Source: Gemmata sp051859125 | GTDB lineage: Bacteria > Planctomycetota > Planctomycetia > Gemmatales > Gemmataceae | Assembly: GCF_051859125.1 (NCBI RefSeq) | Contig: NZ_JBHYGG010000001.1 | Span: forward strand, 167,666-231,665 | Direction: 5' to 3' | Length of the DNA: 64,000 bases | Shown here: piece by piece, positions 23,478 to 32,442 of the stretch | How positions within the stretch are numbered: the stretch's first letter is position 1 | Layout of the letters: every line of letters begins with the position of its first letter | Program-made: the position numbers and the translations under genes | Notes under the pieces: model-generated | Told to the model about the DNA's origin: nothing | The model's database searches: none | Seen by the model: only the letters and a program-made list of their open reading frames with translations

Positions 23478-26105
23478 ATGCGCTACGCAGATGCCGCCCG
23501 CACGGTCCTCCTCGCCGCTTGTGCGGCCGTCGCGCTCCCCGCAGCGGGGCTCGCCGCGCCGCCGGCGAAGTTCTTCGAGGCGCACTGCATGTCGTGCCAC
23601 GACACCGACACCAAGCAGGGCGGGCTCGACCTCACGTCGCTCAAGTTCACCCCGACCGACGCCGAGAACGTCGCGAAGTGGGTCACGGTCCACGACCGGG
23701 TTGCGAGCGGGGAGATGCCGCCCAGGAAGAAGCCGCGGCCAGCCGCCGCCGACCTCGCTGCCGCGGTCAAGGCGGTCCGCGACGACCTCATCGCCGCCGA
23801 GAAGTCGGTGACCAACCGCGACGGCCGCCCGCAACTCCGCCGGCTCACCCGCGTCGAGTACGAGAACACGATCCGAGACCTGTTCGACCTCCCCGGGCTC
23901 CCGCTCCAGATCGACCTGCCGGCCGATGGCCAGGTCCACGGGTTCGACAAGAACGGCGACGCACTCGACCTGTCGCACGTCAACCTCGCCAAGTACTTCG
24001 AGGCGGCCGACCGCGCCCTCGACACGACCGTTGCCACGCGGCCGACCGCGCCGAAGCCGACCAAGCAGCGGATCTCGCTGGCGAACCCGTCCGGGTTCGT
24101 CGCCCACGTGCTCATGAACGGCGACGGCGTGCTGCTCAAGGACAAGAAGCCCGACCCGGACTTCCCACCGGCCGGCGAGCAGGGGCACATCGACCAGGGC
24201 GCGCACGAGCGCATGGGCTCGTTCCGCAACGGGGCCAGCGTCGGCCTGTTCCGCCACGAGGACGAGTCGTTCCACCCGTACTTCAACGAGTTCGTCGCCA
24301 TCTACCCCGGCCGGTACAAGCTGACCACGTCGCTGTGGAGCTTCCAGTGGGACAAGGGCACGGTGCTGCCGGCCCGCGGCACGGAGGCGGCCCGCCTGTC
24401 GGTCGTGCAGATGACCGGCGACGGCCGCGGCGGCGGGCACCCCAGTACCGTGCTGACGTACCTCGACGCGCCGTCGATGGCCGAGCAGAGGCACGAGGTC
24501 GTGACGTGGCTGAACCCGCGTGAGACGATCGGGTACAACGCCGCGTCGCTGGCGCCGGCCGCGAACTACTTCAAGAAGAAGCGGGCGATGGAGTTCACCG
24601 GCCCCGGCATCGCCTGCGACTTCCTCGACGTTGAAGGGCCGATCCACGACGCGTGGCCGCCGCTCGGGCACCGCCGCCTGTTCGGCGACCTGCCGATCAA
24701 GGAGTTCGACCCGAGGACGAACCCGGGCGTTCGGCCGCCGCTGCGCACGCCCGACCGGCAGCAACTGTACATGGGGCGCAACAAGCCGGACCCGGTCCCC
24801 GGCATCTGGACCGTCCACTCCGAGAAGCCGCTCGAAGACGCCGACAAGCTCCTCGCCGACTTCCTGCCCCGTGCGTTCCGCCGGCCCGTGGGCGCCGACG
24901 TCCGCAAGCAGTACGTCGATCGCGTAGCCGACCGGCTCAAGGCCGGCGACTGCTTCGAGCTGGCGATGCGGTGGGCGTACCGGGCGGCCCTCTGCTCGCC
25001 GGACTTCCTGTACCACGTCGAGCCCGCGGGCGAACTCGACGACCACGGCCTAGCCGACCGCCTGTCGTACTTCCTGTGGAACTCGACCCCCGACGACGCG
25101 CTGCTGAAGCTCGCCGCCGCGGGCACGCTCCGCAAGCCGGACGTGCTGCGGGCCGAGATCGAAAGGCTTCTGGCCGACCCCAAGGCGAACCGGTTCGTCG
25201 AGGACTTCCTGGGCCAGTGGCTCAAGCTCCGGCAGATCGCCGCCAACGACCCGGACCGCAAGCTGTACCCCGAGTTCAACAAGTACCTGGAAGACTCGAT
25301 GCTCGCCGAGTCGCGGGCGTACTTCCGCGAGATGATCGACAAGAACCTCACCGCCGACCACCTCGTGAAGTCGGACTTCGCGATGCTCAACGGGCGGCTC
25401 GCGGCGCACTACGGGCTCCCCGCCGTGAGCGGCGCCCAGGTGCGGCGCGTCGCCCTGCCGCCGGGCTCGCACCGGGGCGGGTTCCTCACGCAGGCCGCCG
25501 TGCTGAAGGTGACGGCCAACGGCACCACCACGTCGCCGGTGCCCCGCGGGGCGTTCGTGCTCGGCCGCTTCCTCGGCAAGCCGCCGGCCCCACCGCCGCC
25601 AAACATCCCGGCCGTCGAGCCGGACGTCCGCGGGGCGACGACGATCCGCGAGCTGCTCGACAAGCACCGGAACAACGCGGCGTGCGCGGCGTGCCACGCG
25701 AAGATCGACCCGCCGGGGTTCGCGCTGGAGGAGTTCGACGTGATCGGCGGGCACCGGTCGCGGTACCGGTCGCTCGGCACCGGCGACGCGGCCCCGCGGG
25801 GGACCATCGACCCGTTCATCGGGATCGGGTTCAAACTCGGGCCGAGGGTCGATTCGAGCGGCGCGCTGCCCGACGGCCGCGCGTTCTCCGGCCTCGAAGA
25901 GTTCCAGACCCTCCTCGCCGCCGACCGCGACGCGCTGCTGACCAACCTCGCCCGGCAGTTCGCCGTGTACGCGACGGCCCGCGGCGCGGCGTTCGGGGAC
26001 CGCGACGACGTCGCCGCGGTCGTGGCCGCCGCGAACAAGAACGGCGGCGGCACCCGCACCCTGATCCACGAACTGGTGCAGAGCCGGTTGTTCCGCACGC
26101 GCTGA
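23478..26105 (+). CDS. DUF1587/DUF1592/DUF1588/DUF1585 planctomycete cytochrome
   Basis: An 875-residue exported protein. A signal peptide is followed by a haem motif (Cys37, Cys40, His41 in CMSCHDTDTKQGG), DUF1587 (RRLTRVEYENTIRDLFDL, near 125), an insert of about 300 residues, DUF1592 (RLSYFLWNSTPDDALL), DUF1588 with a second CxxCH (CAACHAKIDPPGFALEEFD) and DUF1585 (LIHELVQSRLFRTR at the end). It is the usual partner of the DUF1552 protein 147 bases upstream. The pair is presumed to act outside the cytoplasm, perhaps in redox degradation of polymers. Confidence 0.93.
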   Translation: MRYADAARTVLLAACAAVALPAAGLAAPPAKFFEAHCMSCHDTDTKQGGLDLTSLKFTPTDAENVAKWVTVHDRVASGEMPPRKKPRPAAADLAAAVKAVRDDLIAAEKSVTNRDGRPQLRRLTRVEYENTIRDLFDLPGLPLQIDLPADGQVHGFDKNGDALDLSHVNLAKYFEAADRALDTTVATRPTAPKPTKQRISLANPSGFVAHVLMNGDGVLLKDKKPDPDFPPAGEQGHIDQGAHERMGSFRNGASVGLFRHEDESFHPYFNEFVAIYPGRYKLTTSLWSFQWDKGTVLPARGTEAARLSVVQMTGDGRGGGHPSTVLTYLDAPSMAEQRHEVVTWLNPRETIGYNAASLAPAANYFKKKRAMEFTGPGIACDFLDVEGPIHDAWPPLGHRRLFGDLPIKEFDPRTNPGVRPPLRTPDRQQLYMGRNKPDPVPGIWTVHSEKPLEDADKLLADFLPRAFRRPVGADVRKQYVDRVADRLKAGDCFELAMRWAYRAALCSPDFLYHVEPAGELDDHGLADRLSYFLWNSTPDDALLKLAAAGTLRKPDVLRAEIERLLADPKANRFVEDFLGQWLKLRQIAANDPDRKLYPEFNKYLEDSMLAESRAYFREMIDKNLTADHLVKSDFAMLNGRLAAHYGLPAVSGAQVRRVALPPGSHRGGFLTQAAVLKVTANGTTTSPVPRGAFVLGRFLGKPPAPPPPNIPAVEPDVRGATTIRELLDKHRNNAACAACHAKIDPPGFALEEFDVIGGHRSRYRSLGTGDAAPRGTIDPFIGIGFKLGPRVDSSGALPDGRAFSGLEEFQTLLAADRDALLTNLARQFAVYATARGAAFGDRDDVAAVVAAANKNGGGTRTLIHELVQSRLFRTR

Positions 26106-26135
26106 CCGCACACCCGAACTCACCGAGCCAATCCG

Positions 26136-26711
26136 ATGATGCCCTCACACCGGTTCGCGACCGTCGCTTGCGCCGCCCTGCTTTTCATCACAGCGGCCGC
26201 CGCGCAGGACAACGGCAAGAAGGCCGAGCCAAAGGACGAGCAGTTCACCTACCGCGTGTACGGGCTGTTCATCGTGGACCGCGAGAAGGACCTCCGCGAG
26301 ACGTTCCAGGAGATCGCCGACGTCAAGCTCGTCTCGGTGAGCTTCGACGCCGCGGAGGTCACGGTCGAGTTCGTCCCTTCGAAGGTGTTCCCGGGGGCGA
26401 AGCCCGAGCAGCTCGTCGAGCGGCTCGACCAGAAGGTGCGGGCCGAGTCGCGGGGCACGTTCGCGGTCGGCCCGCGGCTGGCCGGCCCCCGCGACACGTT
26501 CGAGCGGGTGGTGATCGCCGTCGCCGGGCTCGACTGTCGGGCGTGCGAACTCGGCGCGTACGAGAGCGTCGCGCGCCTGGAGGGCGTGGCCCAGGCCACG
26601 GCGAGCTTCAGGGACGGCAAGGTGACGGCGCTGATCGACCCGTTGAAGACCGACCGCGGGAAGCTGGAGGACGCGCTCCGCAAGCGCGGCGTGCAAATCC
26701 CGAAGCGGTGA
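26136..26711 (+). CDS. Secreted protein with a heavy-metal-associated-like domain
   Basis: A 191-residue protein with a signal peptide (VACAALLFITAAAAQ) and two similar halves of HMA-like beta-alpha-beta pattern. The second half keeps a metal-binding type pair, Cys134-x-x-Cys137 in VAGLDCRACELGAYESV, where HMA domains normally show GMTCxxC. The first half (FTYRVYGLFIVDREKDLRE) has lost the cysteines. It may bind copper or another soft metal for the adjacent haem protein; that is inference from context. It starts 30 bases after the DUF1592 gene. ATG at 26139 is an equally good start. Confidence 0.7.
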   Translation: MMPSHRFATVACAALLFITAAAAQDNGKKAEPKDEQFTYRVYGLFIVDREKDLRETFQEIADVKLVSVSFDAAEVTVEFVPSKVFPGAKPEQLVERLDQKVRAESRGTFAVGPRLAGPRDTFERVVIAVAGLDCRACELGAYESVARLEGVAQATASFRDGKVTALIDPLKTDRGKLEDALRKRGVQIPKR

Positions 26712-26812
26712 CGGCGGGCGCGGCCGGAATGGCCGGCCGCGGGTGCGGCTTTCGGGTACATTGGGAAGCGACCCGGTGCCCCTGCGCGCCGCCCCCACGC
26801 CCGACGGTCCCC

Positions 26813-27250
26813 ATGCCCGAGTCCGACGACGCCGCCCCCCGGCTCCCGGCAGACGTTCTCAGGCGCGTCGCCCGCTACCAGCGGTGGGTGATCGCGTGCG
26901 TCCTGTCCCAGCTCACGATGTGGCTCGGGCTCCTCGTTCTGGGCATCCTGAACGGGGAGTGGGTGGACGTCGAGGTGCCCCTGTTCCTCACGTTCGTCCT
27001 GGACCTCGCCGGGGCAGCGTTCTCGTTCCTCATCTACTGGACCGTGCGGGACCCGTTCTGGGCCGTGGTGATGGGCCTGGCCGCGGTCCCGCCGATCATG
27101 GGGCTGCTCACGATGACGGCGGTCAACGGCACCGCGACCGCGACCCTCACCCGCAACGGGGTCCGGGTCGGGTTCTTCGGGGCCGAACTCAACGAGATCG
27201 AGGGGGACTGGTTCGGGGCGTACGACGACGAGGAGGACGCGGGCTGGTGA
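26813..27250 (+). CDS. Small membrane protein of unknown function
   Basis: A 145-residue protein with three to four hydrophobic helices (IACVLSQLTMWLGLLVLGIL, LFLTFVLDLAGAAFSFLIY, PFWAVVMGLAAVPPIMGLL) and a soluble C-terminal tail containing ATATLTRNGVRVGFFGA. No family is recognised. The ATG at 26813 gives a compact membrane protein; the same frame is open far upstream but overlaps the cytochrome gene and is not coding there. It converges on the Ser/Thr kinase gene with 7 bases between stops. Confidence 0.65.
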   Translation: MPESDDAAPRLPADVLRRVARYQRWVIACVLSQLTMWLGLLVLGILNGEWVDVEVPLFLTFVLDLAGAAFSFLIYWTVRDPFWAVVMGLAAVPPIMGLLTMTAVNGTATATLTRNGVRVGFFGAELNEIEGDWFGAYDDEEDAGW

Positions 27251-27257
27251 CGCGGCG

Positions 27258-28661
27258 TCACTCGGCCGCGCGGCCCATGAGGTACGCCCGGAGTTCGACG
27301 AACACCTCGGTGCACCGCTGCCGCCAGGTCTTGTCGAGCAGCAGCCGGGGGTGCGACGGCCGGAACAGGACGTGGACCGTGAGCCGGTTCTCCTGGTCCG
27401 GGTAGGCGTGGTACAGGTGGATCTCGCAGTCCACGGGGCCGGACGCGCGGCGGCCGATCCCGAGCCACGAGAGCGGGCCGCCGACCGGGGTCTTCCGCCC
27501 GCCGATCCGCACCTTGATGAGCCCCGGGAGGCTCTCGACCACCTCGCCGCCGGCGTCGTGGACGAACCCCCGCAGCTTCATGATCGCGATCCGCTCGGGC
27601 ATCCACGCTTCCATGTTGAACGGGAGCGCGGACTGCTCCCGCTGCGGGACCCCGGACTGGACGGCCGTTTGCGTGGCGTGGGGCGGGGGCGGCTCGTGGT
27701 CCGCGGGGACGGGGTTGAGCGGCGGGGTGAGCCCCTGGGCGTGTCCGGGGGAGCGGCCCAGGAGCGACGGGGCCGGGTTGGCGACCTTGGCGTTGCGGGC
27801 CGCCATCGCCCGCTCGAGGGCCGTGTCGTACCGCTCGGCCAGCTCGCGGGCCTGCTGCGGGCGGTCGTCGGGGTGCTTGGCCAGGCAGTCGAACACGAGC
27901 TGCTCGACCTCCTCGGGCACCCACCCGGACATGCCCAGTTCGGCGAACGTCGGCGGGAACTCGGTGGCGTGGGCGAGCAGGATGTCCATGCTCGTCGCGC
28001 CGGTGAACGGGAGCCGGCCGCTGAGCAGCTCGTACATCATCACGCCGACCGAGTACAGGTCGCCGCGGTGGTCCATTTCCTCGCCGCGGACCTGCTCGGG
28101 GCAGATGTACCCCGGGGTGCCGACGGCGAAGTCCACGTTCGTGTCGGTGACCTTCCGGCCGGTGTCGCTCTCGACGAGCTTGGCGAGGCCGAAGTCCATG
28201 ACCTTGATCCGCTCCCGGGGCGAGTCCGGGTCGATGACCATCAGGTTCGCGGGCTTCAGATCGCGGTGGATGATCCCCTCGTCGTGGGCCGCCTGGAGCA
28301 CCTCGCACAGCTCGCGGATGACCCGGCCCACGCGGGGGGCCGACATCTTCCCGTTCTTCGCGAGCATGGCCTCGAGGTTGACCCCCTTGATGTACTCCAT
28401 CACGATGCACGGGCCGAGCGGGTCGTCGAGGCTGGCGGCGATGAGGGACACGGCCCCGGGGTGCTGGAACCGCCCCATGAGGACGGTCTCGCGCTGGAAC
28501 CGGTCGCGGAACTTGGCGTCCGTCGCGATGTGGTCGTGCATCACCTTGACGACGACGTCGCGGCCGGCGTCGAGCTGGCGCGCGAGGTACACGCGGCCCA
28601 TCCCGCCTTCCCCGATGAGGCGTCGGGTTTCGTACCGACCGAGGAAGACGCGGCCGATCAT
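27258..28661 (-). CDS. Eukaryote-like Ser/Thr protein kinase (cytoplasmic)
   Basis: A 467-residue protein with a complete kinase domain at the N-terminus: glycine loop GEGGMGRVYLAR, VVVKVM lysine, HRDLKPAN catalytic loop, DFGLAK, CPEQ in place of APE. An RD kinase, so activation-loop phosphorylation is likely. No membrane helix is seen. After a Pro-rich linker (about 300-350) a C-terminal domain (MKLRGFVHDAGGEVVESLPG to ELRAYLMGRA) of about 110 residues has no recognised family. ATG 28661 has GGAGA about 10 bases upstream; an in-frame start at 28778 would add 39 residues without similarity. The gene stands alone, convergent with the small membrane protein. Confidence 0.92.
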   Translation of the reverse strand: MIGRVFLGRYETRRLIGEGGMGRVYLARQLDAGRDVVVKVMHDHIATDAKFRDRFQRETVLMGRFQHPGAVSLIAASLDDPLGPCIVMEYIKGVNLEAMLAKNGKMSAPRVGRVIRELCEVLQAAHDEGIIHRDLKPANLMVIDPDSPRERIKVMDFGLAKLVESDTGRKVTDTNVDFAVGTPGYICPEQVRGEEMDHRGDLYSVGVMMYELLSGRLPFTGATSMDILLAHATEFPPTFAELGMSGWVPEEVEQLVFDCLAKHPDDRPQQARELAERYDTALERAMAARNAKVANPAPSLLGRSPGHAQGLTPPLNPVPADHEPPPPHATQTAVQSGVPQREQSALPFNMEAWMPERIAIMKLRGFVHDAGGEVVESLPGLIKVRIGGRKTPVGGPLSWLGIGRRASGPVDCEIHLYHAYPDQENRLTVHVLFRPSHPRLLLDKTWRQRCTEVFVELRAYLMGRAAE

Positions 28662-28855
28662 TCTGAAGTATCTCCGGCATCCGACCCGGACGGAAGCGTT
28701 GCGTTGCAAGCCTAGATCGCAAACCGGCCGCGGGCCACTCCACTTACTCGCTGAATTCACTTCCATTGCGGCCGCCACAGAAAAGTGTGCCGCGGCCGTA
28801 AGATCTGCCAGCCGTTACCGGGATAACTACTTGTGCGTACGAGCCGTGTGCAGAT

Positions 28856-29665
28856 TTAAGGCTTCTTCTCGGGCTGCTTCTTCGGGTCGGGGATCGGCTC
28901 GGGCCTGGTCGGCCCCTTCCAGCCGAGGAGCACGACCGCGGGCTCGTCCGCCTTCATCTCGACCGGGATCTCCAGCTCGTTCGTGTCGGGGAGCTTTTTG
29001 AGGTTCTTCTGCTCTTCGAGGAACTCGGTCGCGGGGAGGAGGTCGTCGTAGCCGGGGACGCCGTAGTGCATGGGGAGAACGAACAGCCGGGGCTTGATCT
29101 GCTCGACGATCTTCTTCGCCTGCTCCCCGTTGAGCGTGTAGATGCCGCCGACCGGGACCATGAGCACGTCCACCTTCCCGATCGCCTTGACCTGCGCCTC
29201 GGTGAGTTCGTGGCCGAGGTCGCCGAGGTGGGCGAACGTGAGGCCGTCGGTCTCGACGACCCACACGCTGTTCTTGCCGCGCTGCATCCCGTTCGTCGCG
29301 TCGTGGAACGTGCCGACGGTGCGGACGCGGACCGCGCCGACCTTCTCGTCCGCAGTGACCCACTCGGTCCGGGTCCCCTTCCCCGCCCTCACGCCCTCGA
29401 ACACCCGGCCCTTTTCCTTGAGCGCCTCGAGCTGGTTGTGGTCGCTGTGCGGGTGGCTGATGAGCGTGACGTCGGCGTTGAGCCGCGGCGGGCTGAACGT
29501 GGGGATCATCTGGGGGTCGAACACGACCAGCTTGCCGCCGGCGGTCTCGAGTTGGAACATCGACTGGCCGAACCAGCGGAGCTTGACCTTCTTCGCGTCG
29601 TCCTGGGCGGGGGCCGGGGCCGCGAGTGCCGCGAGTGCCGCGAGTGTGAACAGCAGCCGATTCAT
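28856..29665 (-). CDS. Secreted MBL-fold metallo-hydrolase (UlaG-like)
   Basis: A 269-residue protein with a signal peptide (LLFTLAALAALAAPAPAQ) and the metallo-beta-lactamase fold: metal ligands His71, His73, Asp75, His76 in SHPHSDHNQ, then GTFHD, FAHLGDLGH and LPMHYGVPG. It resembles the L-ascorbate-6-phosphate lactonase (UlaG) branch, though export argues for another substrate. GGAGA precedes the ATG by 7 bases. It starts 46 bases after the stop of apgM on the same strand. The leader contains three 9-base repeats (29619-29645). Confidence 0.85.
   Translation of the reverse strand: MNRLLFTLAALAALAAPAPAQDDAKKVKLRWFGQSMFQLETAGGKLVVFDPQMIPTFSPPRLNADVTLISHPHSDHNQLEALKEKGRVFEGVRAGKGTRTEWVTADEKVGAVRVRTVGTFHDATNGMQRGKNSVWVVETDGLTFAHLGDLGHELTEAQVKAIGKVDVLMVPVGGIYTLNGEQAKKIVEQIKPRLFVLPMHYGVPGYDDLLPATEFLEEQKNLKKLPDTNELEIPVEMKADEPAVVLLGWKGPTRPEPIPDPKKQPEKKP
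29619..29645 (-). repeat. Three tandem 9-bp repeats in a signal-peptide coding region
   Basis: GCCGCGAGT is repeated three times exactly on the plus strand and encodes the alanine/leucine core of the MBL-hydrolase leader. A multiple of three, so copy-number change would lengthen or shorten the hydrophobic core without a frameshift. Confidence 0.75.
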
Positions 29666-29711
29666 GCGTGGTCTCCGTGTGTCCGCGGGGGGTGCGGCGC
29701 AACAAGACGAT

Positions 29712-30926
29712 CTAGCGGGTCAGGAACCACTTCATGAGGTGCCAGCCGGGGTCGAAGCTCAGGCCGGTCGAGGCGGCCGCAACCTCGTCGTAGGTCGCCG
29801 CCGCGTCCGGGAGGATCCCCGCACCAGCCGCCGCGAACGCGACCGCCCCGTAGGCGTGGGCGCGGGTCTTGATCGTGGTGCGGTGGTCCGGTTCGACGAG
29901 AATGCGGTAGTCGCCGTGCCGCGGGAGGGCGTCGAGCAGCGGGCCGACGATGTGCTCGTCGATCTGCTCCAGCGACCGCACCTTCTCGTGCGCCTTCCCC
30001 TCGTGCGACGCCTCGTCCGGCGCTTCGACGTGGACGCACACGAGGTCGAACGCAGAGAGCGCCTCGACCGCGTACTTCCCTTTATTAGCGTAGTTCGTGT
30101 CCAGGTACCCGGTCGCGCCGGGGACGTCGATGCGGCGCCACCCGATGAGCACGCCGACCCCGCGGACGAGGTCGACCGCCGAGATGATCGCGCCGGCCTT
30201 GCCGTAGGTCTCGCGGAACGGCTCGACCTGCGGGGCCTTCCCCTGCCCCCACAACCACACCTGCGTCGCCGGCTTCTTCCCCTCGGCGACGCGGCGCTGG
30301 TTCACGGGGTGCTTCGCGAGGACCGCCTTACTCGCTTCCATGATCGGGTTGAGCACGTCGCCGCCCGGCCCGCTCGGCAGGTAGTCGGCGACGGCCCGGT
30401 CGGGGATGTCGTGCGGGGCCTGTGTCTTCATCCCGACGAACGGCGACGCGGCCGACTTGCCGCGCCACACGAGGATGTTGCGGTACTGCACGCCGGGGTG
30501 GAACTCCAGCACGCCGCCCGCGACCTCCTTGCCGCCGAGTTCCGCCTGCATCGCGCGGATCAGCGGGCCGCCGTCCTCGCTGGAGATGTGCCCCGCGGTG
30601 AAGTCCCGCATGTGGCCGTCGGGGACGTGGACGAGGTTGCACCGGATGGCCCAGTCGTTCGGGCCGAGGTGGATGCCCATCGCGGCGGTTTCGAGCGGCG
30701 CGCGGCCGGTGTAGACCTTGAGCGGGTCGTACCCGAACAGCGACAGCGTGGCGACGTCGGACGCCGGGGTGAGCGACGGCGGGACGTTGTTGGAAAGCCC
30801 GACGACGCCGGCCCTGGCGACGCGATCCATGTTCGGGAGGCGGGCGGCCTGGAGCGGGGTGAGCCCGCCCAGCTCGGCAACGGGCTCGTCGGCGCACCCG
30901 TCCGGAATGACGATGACGTACTTCAT
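29712..30926 (-). CDS. apgM: Cofactor-independent phosphoglycerate mutase, ApgM type
   Basis: A 404-residue protein with the family start MKYVIVIPDG (metal-binding Asp9), LPNMDRVARAG, the catalytic serine region TPASDVATLSLFGYDP (Ser56), YTGRAPLE, HVEAPDEASHEG and LVEPDHRTTI. It interconverts 3- and 2-phosphoglycerate in glycolysis, using two metal ions of the alkaline-phosphatase superfamily. The archaeal/planctomycete ApgM length of about 400 residues fits, against about 510 for GpmI. It lies just upstream of the MBL hydrolase, which need not be related functionally. Confidence 0.92.
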   Translation of the reverse strand: MKYVIVIPDGCADEPVAELGGLTPLQAARLPNMDRVARAGVVGLSNNVPPSLTPASDVATLSLFGYDPLKVYTGRAPLETAAMGIHLGPNDWAIRCNLVHVPDGHMRDFTAGHISSEDGGPLIRAMQAELGGKEVAGGVLEFHPGVQYRNILVWRGKSAASPFVGMKTQAPHDIPDRAVADYLPSGPGGDVLNPIMEASKAVLAKHPVNQRRVAEGKKPATQVWLWGQGKAPQVEPFRETYGKAGAIISAVDLVRGVGVLIGWRRIDVPGATGYLDTNYANKGKYAVEALSAFDLVCVHVEAPDEASHEGKAHEKVRSLEQIDEHIVGPLLDALPRHGDYRILVEPDHRTTIKTRAHAYGAVAFAAAGAGILPDAAATYDEVAAASTGLSFDPGWHLMKWFLTR

Positions 30927-31034
30927 GCCCGAGATTGTACCCGAACCGCCGGCCGCGTCGAGAACCCGCCGTAACGAGGGCAGGGCGCATGGTCAGCGGC
31001 GGACAGTGAGGCCCTCTCACAAGAAGGACCGACC

Positions 31035-32141
31035 TTACCTCCGGCCGCCTGTTTTTGAGACGTGGGGGGAAACCGCTGACATCCCATCCGTCTCTCGCGG
31101 AATCGATTGTCGGATCGCGGCGAGCGCCCGGTAGGCAGCGGTCGAATCGAATGCGAGCGCGTTACCCTTACCAGCTTCCGCAACCGCGGTCAGCTTCGAC
31201 TGAGCGGCTCCGGCGAGCGGTCCGTAAGCACCCAATTCGTCAATTGCCGAAATGCGAACATATAGTGAGTCGCTGTGAACAAGCCCGATCAGCGCCGGGA
31301 TCGCGGTGCCGCCGTTGGGGTCGATGTGGATCAACCGCGGTTTGTAATGGGTGATGACGCTCTCTCGGCCGATGTACGCGAGGACGTCCTGTATGAACAC
31401 CTTCCCCCTCTCCCCAATCACAGGGAGGGCGGCGAAAAAGTCGCGCGCCAGCTTCGCAAACTTGTCGTGACTTGCCAGCGCATTGCGGACGGCGGCTGTG
31501 ATTATCTTCCCGTGTGTTTCGAGGTGATCGGTCAAGCGGGACATGATCCAACTCGCCTCGGAGTTGCCCGAGAACTTCCCTTCCATCAGCTTGATTAGGG
31601 CCGGGATGAAGGGATCGCGGTCGGTCGTGGGGAGGTTGAGAATCACCGAGAGCGCCGTACTCGCCATTGCGAAGTTTCGGCTCGCCAGCTTCGCCCGGCA
31701 CCTCGTCACGATCTCGGTGGGAAGTGGATGGGGATAGATCTCGGCGAGGGCGGACATCGCGTTGAGGGTGTCCGGATCGTGATCGGTGGACTTCCGCAAA
31801 ACGAGCGGCGTCAGAACCTCCAACACCACCGCCCTCTCCGTTCGGGAGATTGTCTTGTTTTCCAGCCTTTGTTTGATCGGTGCGCACCACGTCGAATCGT
31901 AGTCGTCGTCGCGCCGGAGCAACGCGGCCATCCGCCGCATCGTTTGCGGGTCGGGGCACTCTGCCAGCGCGTATAACGCCCCGCGGCTGATGAGGAGGGC
32001 ACGGTTTCGAGCTTCCTCCGAGTCCTCGTCTTCGCATGCGTAATGGTAATTCGCGAGCAAGACCTCCAGTGGGTAGGTCTTGCTGACGGCGATGGCTTCC
32101 GCGAGGTCCATACTCCCGGTGATTCGTTTCTGCTTCGCCAT
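31035..32141 (-). CDS. HEAT-repeat-like protein of unknown function
   Basis: A 368-residue, mainly helical protein with no leader. Repeating helix pairs (RTERAVVLEVLTPLVLRKS, TLNAMSALAEIYP, IPALIGLVHSDSLYVRISAIDELGAYGP) suggest HEAT/ARM-type repeats used for protein contacts. No enzyme motif is seen. A perfect GGAGG lies 5 bases before the ATG. The gene is noticeably less GC-rich than its neighbours and uses more A/T-ending codons (for example AAT, ATT, TTT), which may indicate more recent acquisition. Confidence 0.7.
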   Translation of the reverse strand: MAKQKRITGSMDLAEAIAVSKTYPLEVLLANYHYACEDEDSEEARNRALLISRGALYALAECPDPQTMRRMAALLRRDDDYDSTWCAPIKQRLENKTISRTERAVVLEVLTPLVLRKSTDHDPDTLNAMSALAEIYPHPLPTEIVTRCRAKLASRNFAMASTALSVILNLPTTDRDPFIPALIKLMEGKFSGNSEASWIMSRLTDHLETHGKIITAAVRNALASHDKFAKLARDFFAALPVIGERGKVFIQDVLAYIGRESVITHYKPRLIHIDPNGGTAIPALIGLVHSDSLYVRISAIDELGAYGPLAGAAQSKLTAVAEAGKGNALAFDSTAAYRALAAIRQSIPRETDGMSAVSPHVSKTGGRR

Positions 32142-32442
32142 TCTACCTCCAAACCAGGTTCAACAGGTCACAAGATACGGCGCATCCCAGCCACAACTGG
32201 AGCAGGATTGACCAGCGCCCCGGATTCAAGTGCTGTCCTGAACGCAAACATCAGGGGGTGGAGGGAGGAGTTGCTTCGCTGTCAAGCTGTCATGACGCCC
32301 ACGACCGGCCCGAATCGTGTCTCCGCACAGAGTGAGCGCCGTCTGTTCGCGGGTTGCGGTACACTCGATCCGAGAAAACTCGCGAAATTGCGGACCCGGT
32401 TCCGGCTCGCGGGGCATTACTCGGTGCCGGTGGGAGGATGCG
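32142..32442. other. Divergent intergenic region
   Basis: These 301 bases lie between the divergent HEAT protein and the ECF-fusion gene. They are less GC-rich than the coding regions and presumably contain both promoters. No gene, repeat or clear promoter box is seen, apart from GGGAGG just before the sigma factor start. Confidence 0.5.

Noticed and set aside
23409..25046. A minus-strand frame of 545 codons opposite the DUF1592 cytochrome
   Set aside because: It includes translated repeat sequence (SGLTQGSHPGLQT) at its end and a shadow composition; the plus strand is clearly coding.
24653..27250. An 865-codon plus-strand frame
   Set aside because: Most of it overlaps the DUF1592 cytochrome in another frame with shadow composition; only the last 146 codons form the small membrane protein, which was kept.
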